Positions 48,194 through 56,500 of a stretch of DNA of 64,000 nt are shown here, piece by piece. Source of the DNA: Earliella scabrosa. Lineage: Eukaryota; Basidiomycota; Agaricomycetes; Polyporales; Polyporaceae. The translations under genes were made by a program, and so were the position numbers. The stretch's first letter is position 1. Every line of letters begins with the position of its first letter. The stretch is from assembly GCA_022605405.1 (NCBI GenBank), contig JABYQQ010000001.1, forward strand, positions 310,001-374,000, written 5' to 3'. Under the pieces are notes generated by a model. That model saw only the letters and a program-made list of their open reading frames with translations, was not told the origin of the DNA and ran no database searches.

Positions 48194-51100
48194 ATGCTCA
48201 AACCCGCGCTCTTTCTTTCTCTTGCCCTCACCTGGACACGCATATACGCGGTCACAATATATGGCCAACAAGGGATTTCCGTGCCCTCTGGCGTCTCGTC
48301 CACAGCAATCCCAACAGCGACGGCCGGGCTTGACTGGATCTCAGGCCTTGCCGCGTACAACAATGTCTCCCTTGCCGCGCCAACACTTCCAGACCCGATG
48401 CCAGCAACCGAGTTTACAATACAGGTCATGGGGAGCGCGCAAAACGTGAACGGGCTATCCGTGAGGCAGTCGGGCGACTTCCTGGGGTTCTCCATTGAGA
48501 TGTCGGTGGTCGAGCCAGTCAGTGAGTGCATCGCTAACATATGGACCAACAACCCGATCTAAAGATCGCATCTTGCTCTTGTGCGCGTCCCGTCATCCTT
48601 GGCCAGTCGGGAAGAACTCGTACGCCCAGAGTCTCCGCATCTTGGCACCAGCGGCTCGGCTGACTTGGCAATTTACAGGTCGTTTATCCAAGTGCCCTTC
48701 CTCAACCTGCTGGCGACTGTCGTCGACCGTGCTGGAAGGGTGCGGATACGGGTCGGTGGTAACACGCAGGAGACGGCCACCCTCGTGGACAGCTTGCCGA
48801 ACAATGCCATGATTGCGAAGGACAAGCAATCTACGACCAACCCGGTACGTTTCCCCTTCTTCGATTATTAGTGGCTCCTATGTCCGTGAGCTCCTGGGAT
48901 CGTTGCGCACTCCCTACGTTGGTTCATACGTGGATGTGTACATCGAGACACGGTGCGGCGTTAGAGCGCGACTCGGAGGTCATTGTGAGTGACGTCATCG
49001 CCTGTTGGCGCTTGGCGCCTGGCACTGAACTCGCCAAACGCGCGCGTTGTCAATGACCACTTGGCACGCCGTAAGCCGCAGACCGCGGTGACGAGATGCC
49101 CGTGGAGACCCTGCGGCAAGGTGGTTCAATCTTGAACACAAGGATACTGGACGCTTGTTTCCATCGTCCCCAACTTTCGTACCGAGTATCATCTCTTCCA
49201 AGTTGCTCTAGCGGATCCGCCTATCCGACGTGTCTTGTCATATCCTTCCAAATCTTGAGGTTCATGGCTGCGGTCTCGTGTGTAGCGCTGACTCCTTGGG
49301 TCTTCGCATGTTTCGATTCAGACTGAGACACCCACGCTCGACTTCACGGCCGAAATGCTTTACTTGCTTGCCAACGTATCATCCCTGGTGAACGCGAAGT
49401 GGTACCTCGGTGCGTCTGTTCTGCATCTGTCTCGCTGATCCTTTGTTTAAACGGTGTGACCATAGGCATTCCGTTTAACGACACGGCGAACCTCCGCTTA
49501 CAGATCGCAGAAGTTGCCGACGCCATCTTGGGCGACAACGTTCTCGCCTTCCAACTTGGAAACGAACCGGATCTATACGCTGAGTATGTACTTTGTCTCC
49601 CGCTCTTATTTAGTCGCATTTATTCATACTTTGCTAGCCATAAGCGTCGACCTGAAGATTACAATCAGCAGACGTACTTTACAGAGTTCGGAGAAGTCGT
49701 CAATGCCATCAAGAGCGATGCACAGATCACCAGGCATGGCAACTTGGTCGCGCCCAGTCTTCAGGGGACTTGGACCCTTGAGTCAGTTTGGGACACGGGC
49801 TTCCTGGACAGTTACGCCAACGAGATCAGCATCCTTGCCGTCGAGCAGTGAGCATTGCTATCCATTTTTGTATGTAACTTCACCGCTGACGGTTCGCCAG
49901 GTATCCGGACAACAACTGCGCTGCTGCGTTCCCGGACGCAGGGTTCGGCGAACCGAAGAACCCTCAAGACGTCCTGCCCAACTACCTGACGCACGCGAGT
50001 GGGAAGAACCTGATCAACCAGTATCTGAGCTCTGTGCCCCTTGCCCAGCAGTACGGCAAGCAGTTTATGATGTTCGAAACGAACACGGCATCGTGCGGAG
50101 GTTTTCCTGGCATTAGCGACAGCTTTGCCTCTGCCTTGTGGGCGGTCGACTATGCGCTGCAGATGGCATATAGCAACTTCACTGGCGCGCTGTTGCACAT
50201 TGGTGGACAGGACGTGTCGTACAATGTGAGTTCAGTCGTTTTCTCCCTTTCATCCATCACTGCTCACCGTACCTACCTACAGCCTTACACGCGTGAGTCT
50301 CATACATGTTGACCCCATTGACAAAGCGACCGACTGACCGGTCTCTTCAGCGCCCCCGACCAACTTGTCAGCCTTCAATCAGTGGACAGTCGGCCCGATC
50401 ATGTACTCGACTATCGTCGTCGCGGAAGCGCTCGGAAGCACGAACAACTCGCAAGTGTTGGACCTGTTCGCGAACGGGGACAATGCGATGACACCGGGTT
50501 ACGCCATCTACGAGAACGACGCGCTCGCGCGCATGGTGCTCATCAACTACATGACGGCGCAGGATGGGCAGGGTGCGTACACTGCGACTATTTCTGTCGG
50601 TGGCGGCGACACTGGCGAGGCGAACGGAACACCGTCGTCCGTTCAAGTCAAGTGGGTATCATGTCGATCAATGGTGGGGCGCTCTGCTCACCCGCATATA
50701 GGTACCTTCTTGCGCCTTCCGTGACCGAGAAGAACGATATAACTTGGGCGAATCAGGTACGTGTGAACGCATACGCTCACGTTGTCCGCTGTGTCATAAT
50801 AACCCCACCGCAGACCTACGGCGGTCGGTTCCAGAGCGACGGCCGGCTCGTCGGCCAAGAGGTCATCCAGACGATCGCATGCGACACCACCGCAAACACG
50901 TGCCAGATCCCCGTGCCCGCGCCGGGCGTCGCGCTCGTGTTCGTGTCGCAGGAGGCGCAGGGGGCGGTGGACCCGAGCCGGACGGAGACGTACTCGACGA
51001 CGGCGGCGACGAAGCTGAAGAACACGGCGACGATCGACCCGAGCGTGCTCGCGACGTCCAACGGGAACAGCGCGAAGGACAGGAAGCTCGCGAGCACGAG

Positions 51101-51218
51101 CGAGGGGAGCAGCGCGGCGGGGCCGCGCACGGCGGGGGTGGTGCCGGGCGTGACGCTGCTTGGGATGCTTGTGGGGGGTGCGTGGGTCGCTGGTGCGGCT
51201 GTGAGGCGGTACCAGTGA
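48194..51218 (+). CDS. GH79 beta-glucuronidase-like enzyme, copy B
   Basis: Second tandem copy, same predicted role and layout as copy A. ATG at 48194 starts the signal peptide MLKPALFLSLALTWTRIYA. Exon 1 is 48194-48521, then the 13-nt exon 48607-48619, then the exon from 48679. RVRIRVGGNTQETATLV, FQLGNEPDLYA (acid/base Glu) and FMMFETNTASCGGFPGISDSF (nucleophile Glu) are present. The exon after the 13-nt exon ends at 48844, and the following intron is 477 bp (48845-49321), against 54 bp at the same site in copy A. The C-terminal beta domain and a hydrophobic tail (AGVVPGVTLLGMLVGGAWVAG) after Ser/Gly-rich sequence suggest a GPI anchor or membrane tether. The reading frame is complete. It is more similar to copy C than to copy A in the segment SLPNNAMIAKD. 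Confidence 0.92.
48607..48619 (+). other. 13-nt micro-exon, GH79 copy B
   Basis: TCGGGAAGAACTC lies between ggccag and gtacgc. It encodes I-G-K-N-S when joined to phase-1 exon 1 and the exon at 48679. Confidence 0.85.
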
Positions 51219-51548
51219 AGGCGCGGGCGAGGACGAGGACGAGGACCAGTGGCGCATAGAGGATTCGGACACTGGCAGTTGGATACGTACTCAACGCATT
51301 GCGCATGGACGCCTGCATAATGAACGTTAGCATTGGACTCTCGTAGCTGTAATTTCTTGTCGTAATGTTATCTTCACTTTTCTGAGTACAGCTGGCCTGA
51401 TGAGCGACTGCCTGAGGGAGATGTGGGGAAGGCCCGGAACTTGGAAGGCTGAAGGTGAGGAGAGTTGACACCGCCACTCGGCCTTATTCGGGTACTCGGA
51501 GGATGCCGGACATCAACGGCGAAAGGACCAGCCTTGAAAACCACGAAC
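51219..51548. other. 3' flank of GH79 copy B
   Basis: About 330 bp between the stop of copy B and the transposon insertion. No coding signal. Confidence 0.6.
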
Positions 51549-51556
51549 TGAGCGAG
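51549..51556. repeat. left 8-bp target-site duplication
   Basis: TGAGCGAG immediately precedes the terminal CAGGGGGCA of the element. The identical octamer follows the right end at 52528-52535. Confidence 0.92.
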
Positions 51557-51570
51557 CAGGGGGCAGACAT

Positions 51571-51590
51571 GAGGTACCCCACTGGGGTAC
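51571..51590. repeat. subterminal near-palindrome, left copy
   Basis: GAGGTACCCCACTGGGGTAC: GGTACCCCA and TGGGGTACC arms around one central base. 19 bases are identical to the right copy at 52473-52491. Confidence 0.9.
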
Positions 51591-51763
51591 CCCCCTTCCG
51601 TGTTCTCGGGGTCCCTGTCCTAATTTAGTATCTCCGCTAGCGCTCATGGGGGTCAACGCCATATGAACCGATATTATCGAGCAATAGAGTACAAAAGAGT
51701 GACAATGTGGGGTAGTAAGAGTGCAAGCAATACGAGCTATGGAAAGGATGTGATGATTGTGCA

Positions 51764-52284
51764 CTAGAGGTGGTCGTGGGCAGCAGAACCGACAGACTCA
51801 GGCCGCACCTCCGAAGAGGATTGACCCAAGTCTGACTCGGAATCATGGAGGGTCGAAGTGGGATGGGGTTGCGCAGGAGCAGGATCTGGAAGTATCCAGG
51901 ACTGGGGATAAATCTGTGGGTAATTGATCGCACGCTCGTGGCGAAATAAGGCCGGGTCTGACAATCTGTTCAATGGAAAGATACGAATACAGGGTGATCC
52001 TTGTACTGACCATACGCCGGCCCTAACTTCTCAAGAAGGGTCTTCTTGAACTCCTTGCGGGTCTTGCGTTTCAAAGCCAGATCGCACTTCTTCGACATGT
52101 AGTGCTCCTGAAAGTTGCCCGGGTGCCCATAGCGGGACAACTGCACATGTTTCTCGCAGCGTGGACAGATTACGAATAATCTACCATTGTCGTCAATCTG
52201 CGAGACGGCGGAGATGACTTCGGGGCCGCGGGTGATGAGGATCTCCCCAGGAGTGACCGGTCGGGGCTTGCGCTTCGAGGGCAT
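51764..52284 (-). CDS. BED-like zinc-finger protein inside the hAT-like element
   Basis: Two exons, 52284-52011 and 51957-51764, with a 53-bp intron (gtcagt ... gtcag), give an intact protein of about 155 residues. ATG at 52284 starts MPSKRKPRPVTPGEILI, a basic N-terminus. A C2HC finger follows: FVICPRCEKHVQLSRYG and then HPGNFQEHYMSKKC, so C-x2-C, later His and a final Cys. The pattern resembles BED-type fingers, which hAT transposases carry at their N-terminus. A basic helix (KRKTRKEFKKTLLEKLG) comes next. The C-terminal half is Pro/Ser/acidic-rich and lacks any transposase core. Predicted to bind DNA; the element's own subterminal palindromes are a candidate target. It may be a transposase remnant, a repressor-like derivative or a captured host gene. 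Confidence 0.75.
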
Positions 52285-52472
52285 TGGAGAATAGATGTTT
52301 AGGTAGATGTTTTCTCGAAGTACGTACTTCATATGCAGAGAACACGCATCCTGCGTGCAGCCACCACATGTCAAGATTAGATGAGATTGCACTCTTGATC
52401 AACTCGTTATGGTAGCAACAACATCGGATAGATAGCGCTTATGGTTTCGCACGCCCCCGGACACCAATTTTC

Positions 52473-52491
52473 GAGGTACCCCACTGGGGTA
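52473..52491. repeat. subterminal near-palindrome, right copy
   Basis: GAGGTACCCCACTGGGGTA, identical over 19 bases to the copy at 51571 and in the same orientation. Confidence 0.9.
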
Positions 52492-52527
52492 GTGGATGTC
52501 ATCGCTCGCTCGGCTGGTTGCCCCCTG

Positions 52528-52535
52528 TGAGCGAG
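52528..52535. repeat. right 8-bp target-site duplication
   Basis: TGAGCGAG directly after the terminal CCCCCTG, matching the left copy exactly. Confidence 0.92.
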
Positions 52536-53476
52536 ATGGAGCGACTCTCACTCATCCCGGGCGCCGCGGCGTGCTGCCAGTGGTGGCAGGGTAAGCATCG
52601 ATTGAGTCCGAAAGATGATCATGATTCCGCTGACATATCGAAGTTCACAAGGGCTCGATATAGCACGTGAGCGCGAAAGGATGTCGATGAAACGAGATGA
52701 ATCCTACCTATGAAGCTTGCCTGAGCTATCGCAGTGTCGAGAGGTCGAGCGGGGTGTGGTCGAGCCTCGCCCATGTTGAACGTTGACCCCCGGTCCGACT
52801 CCATCGAGGCGACTTGCAACCGCTGGGGCAGTGCGCTGGCCGCCTCTAGGTCTGAAACTCGACCGGGGTAAGTGACGCGCACTGTCATGTCATGGTTTCG
52901 CATGGCCGGAGCTGAATCGTAACTGTAGGTCCGAATCGCATGGCCTCAATGCGAGGTTTGAGTTGGGACGGGACTCTCCTTCTGGTGCTAGTACGCCTCC
53001 CACAACTCGAGTCTCTACTTGTGAAACCGCATGAATACTCGACTTCCAACGTCTCAGGATGACACCAGCTCTTCCGAGCTCGAGGACACAGATCCCGGAT
53101 CTGAACCTGCGGGTTCTGGAAGGCGCCATGTCCCGTTCTCATTCCATCGGGGACGTCAAGCCGTGCAACTGCCGCCGTCCCGCCACCAGCCTTCGCGCCG
53201 GCCTCTGTAAGGGCTAGTGCCCGTGCGATGCAGTGTGCGTGTAGGCGTGTGGGTGCGAGATAAAATGAATCCGCCCTCGTCAACGGTGTGTTTTCGGATT
53301 TCCGCCTTCCGCCCTCTCCTTGGCTCTGCCTTTTCCCACTTGCTTCAACACATTTCTTCGTTCTCTTTTCTCTTGGCTGTGGCTTTCCCATTCTCGTTTG
53401 CCTCAGCCGATAAGCGTATTCGCGCCTTTCTTCACTCACTGACACGCCAGGCCACGCTCTCCCTCCTCCACTACCT
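52536..53476. other. upstream region of GH79 copy C
   Basis: No gene is supported. The long minus-strand frame at 52885-53706 runs antisense through exon 1 of copy C and shows no domain. A pyrimidine-rich stretch near 53280-53475 looks like a fungal 5' leader. Confidence 0.5.
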
Positions 53477-56095
53477 ATGCTGCATCCCCTTTGGGTCGCA
53501 CTGCCCATCGGTCTCCATGCCCTCATCGGGTGCGCTCGCGGCGCAGTGACAATATACGGCCCCGCGGGTATCATCGATCCCTCTGCAACGTTGTCATATC
53601 CTGGGCCCGCCGCGACGCTTGGAAGCGCACAATGGGTGACCGCGCTCAACGCGTACAACGAGGTACGACTGCAGGCGCCACCGCTCCCGGACCCGCTACC
53701 GCCCATGCAGTTCGCGATAAACTTGCCGGCTAGTGCGGAAGGCGTCAGTGGGCTCTCGGTTCCGCAGAGAGGCGACTTCTGGGGGTTCTCGATCGAGATG
53801 TCGGTGGTGGAGCAGGTTGGTGAGTGTCCTTGCGATCTTCGTGCGCGAGAGGATGTTGACTGCCGCGTTGAACTCGCTTGGGCCAGTGGGGAAGAATGCG
53901 TGAGTGGAATGCGAATGGAAGTAGAGGATAAAGCTCATCGACTTGTAACACAGCTCGTTCATCCAAGTGCCCTTCCTGAACTTGCTCGCCACAATCGCGG
54001 ACCGTGGCGGTGGGGTCCGCATCCGGATCGGTGGAAACACCCAGGAGACGGCTTCCCATGTCGAGAGCTTGCCGAACAACGCGATGATCGCGAAAGACCA
54101 GGCTGTCCCGGGAGGCTCTTCGCGTGCCGTGCGTCCTTCCTTCTTGTCGTCTACTACGACGTATTCATAGCGCTCGCATTCGTGTTCTTCAGGCGCAAAC
54201 TCCTACGCTGGAATATACGACTGAGCTTCTGTACTTGTTGGCCAACGTGTCTTCCCTAGTCAACGCCAAGTGGTATCTAGGTGAGCTTTCTCTATGCAAG
54301 GATGAAACTGAAACTAATAACGAGCATGTTAAGGTATCCCTTTTAATGACACGACACACCTCAGGCTCCAGATCGCCGAGGCAGCAGATGCAATCCTTGG
54401 CGATAACGTGCTAGGATATCAGGTTGGGAACGAGCCTGATCTATACCCATCGTAAGGTCCCTTCTGTCCCTTGTGCCCGTCGTGTGCGCTCATCGCCGCT
54501 CTATAGCCACCTGCGCCGGCCTGAAGACTACAGCCAACAGGACTACTTCGACGAGTTCGGCGTCATGGTAAACGCGATACACGACAACAGGAAGATCACC
54601 AGGTCCAACAACCTCATCGCGCCCAGTCTGCAAGGTACCTGGTCCCCCGAGAGCGTCTGGGACACGGGCTACCTTAACGCGTACGGATCCGCGATCAGCG
54701 TGTTGGCAATGGAACAGTGCGTCACCGTGTTCCTCCGAAGACGATACGGAGTCGGACTCCTTCTCACCCATGTGAATCCCTGCGCTGTATTTTTAGCTAC
54801 CCGGACCAGAACTGCGCAGCCGAGTTCCCAGACGGAGGCTTCGGGCCCGTGAAGAACCCGCAGGACGTGTTCGCCAACTATCTCACGCACGCGGCGGGGC
54901 AGAACCTCGTCGGCCCGTACCTGAACACGGCGGGCATCGCGCAGGCGCTCGGGAAGGAGTTCATGATGTTCGAGACGAACACCGCGTCGTGCGGTGGGTT
55001 CCCGGGTGTCAGCGACAGTTTTGGTGCGGCCCTGTGGGCGGTCGACTATGGCCTCCAGATGGCGTACGGCAACTTCACTGGCGCGTTGTTGCATGTGGGA
55101 GGGCAGAATGTGTCGTACAATGTGAGCGTCCATTCATGGAGCGATGCGTACGACGAAGGTGCTGACAATGCCCTCTACAGCCGTTTACCCGTCAGTCTAA
55201 CCGGCTTGTGAACTTCGTCCATGATGAGATGTTCACTTGTTATTTCTGTAGCGCCGCCGACAAACCTGTCCCTGGTCGAGAAGTGGACGGTCGGCCCTAT
55301 TATGTACTCGACGCTCTTCATGGCCGAGGCGCTAGGCACCTCCAACACCTCGCGCGTGGTCGACCTGTTCGCAAACGACGCGAACGAGTTTACGCCCGGG
55401 TACGGGATCTACGAGCACGACTCTCTTGCACGCGTCGCACTGGTCAATTTCATGCAAGAGCAGAACGGTATGGGCGCGTATAGCGCGGCGATATCCGTCG
55501 ACGGAGGGGTCCCTGCGCAGGTTAAAGTCAAGTGCGTAGTGCCTTCCCCTTGAGATCTGTGGGTAGGCGCTGAGTCGACATACACAGGTATCTTCTTGCG
55601 CCTTCGGTGGGCGAGAAGGACAGGGTTACTTGGGCAAATCAGGTAAGTCTTCGTGCCAAGTGCTGAGACCCATACCCTCAGGCTTACCAAGATTGATTCT
55701 ACTAGACCTTCGGCGGACGGTTTGAGGCAGACGGCCGTCTCTCGGGCACTGAAGCGATCCAGACGATCTCATGCGACCAGAGCGCGAACATCTGTGTCGT
55801 GCCCGTCCCCGCGCCTGGGGCCGCGCTGGTCTTTATCTCGGGCGACGCACAGGCCTCTGTCGATCCGAGCGCGACGCAGACGTACTCGACGACGGCGGTG
55901 ACGAACCCTGCTCAGACGCTCACCATTGACCCGACCGCGCTCGCGAGGAGCAACGGTCATGGTGGCAAGATTCCGCTTGGGGGAACCAGCAAGGGCGGGC
56001 TTCGGAACGCCGCTCTACGTGCCCAAGGACCTTGTGCAAGCCATCGTTCCGTTGTTTTTACTTTGTTGCTCTCGATGTTGTGGTTGGCGCTTTGA
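53477..56095 (+). CDS. GH79 beta-glucuronidase-like enzyme, copy C
   Basis: Third tandem copy. ATG at 53477 starts the signal peptide MLHPLWVALPIGLHALIGCA. Exon 1 is 53477-53819, the 13-nt exon is 53887-53899, and the next begins at 53954 with SFIQVPFLN. RIRIGGNTQETASHVE, YQVGNEPDLYP (acid/base Glu) and FMMFETNTASCGGFPGVSDSFG (nucleophile Glu) are intact. Where copies A, B and D end an exon with NP before the donor, copy C instead reads KDQAVPGGSSRA up to a GTGCGT donor near 54129, so the donor region has diverged. The intron position relative to the next exon (AQTPTLEYTTELLYLL) is kept in phase. The tail HRSVVFTLLLSMLWLAL is short and hydrophobic, compatible with a GPI anchor signal. It ends tail-to-tail with copy D, 405 bp away. 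Confidence 0.9.
53887..53899 (+). other. 13-nt micro-exon, GH79 copy C
   Basis: TGGGGAAGAATGC lies between ggccag and gtgagt. It encodes V-G-K-N-A when joined to phase-1 exon 1 and the exon at 53954. Confidence 0.85.
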
Positions 56096-56500
56096 TGTAT
56101 TGCTTTGGGATTGTAGATGGACTTCGGACGTGCATGTACTTGCTTCGGATACTTCCTTCACTCTCCACCTGCAGCTGTTGCTCGGTGGTAATATGTACGT
56201 TATGACTCCAGGACTATCATGCGGACATGATGTTGTATCCCTACGATTTCGTTCCAGACTAATGATTTCTGTGCCAGGCAACCCGACCTCGTTTGCACTC
56301 GAGACTCGACTGCATGCTGGGCGTTACCACCGTCACACGAGCATGTATGAGGATTTGTCATTTTCAGAGAGCAAAGAATGTCGAGAACTACAGTACGTAT
56401 ATGGTATCAAGTAACATGACAAGGTAGTCCGCGCCGGGCAGAACAACACAAGTATCCATGGAATCAGCCATTCCCTGTCTCATCCGTCTCCAGTAAGCGT
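56096..56500. other. convergent spacer between GH79 copies C and D
   Basis: About 405 bp between two stop codons on opposite strands; probably both 3' UTRs. No coding signal. Confidence 0.6.

Larger units (their letters stand above)
51557..52527 (-). mobile_element. hAT-like DNA transposon, non-autonomous, carrying a zinc-finger gene
   Basis: 971-bp element bounded by inverted ends CAGGGGGCA (51557-51565) and TGCCCCCTG (52519-52527), flanked by a perfect 8-bp duplication TGAGCGAG. The CAGGG start and the 8-bp duplication are the hAT superfamily hallmarks. Internal to the ends are two copies of a 19-bp near-palindrome. The only gene is a two-exon zinc-finger protein on the minus strand; there is no room for a hAT transposase RNase-H-like core, so mobilisation in trans would be needed. 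The undamaged duplication indicates a fairly recent insertion between GH79 copies B and C. Confidence 0.88.

Noticed and set aside
48845..49321. Transposon insertion in the GH79 copy B intron
   Set aside because: The TTCGATT repeats could be a duplication, but no terminal inverted repeats are seen and removing the segment would leave an intron too short to splice, so it is not annotated as a mobile element.
52885..53706. Minus-strand open frame of 273 codons opposite GH79 copy C exon 1
   Set aside because: It is antisense to a signal-peptide exon with clear homology, and its own translation is rich in Arg, Gly and Ser without any domain.
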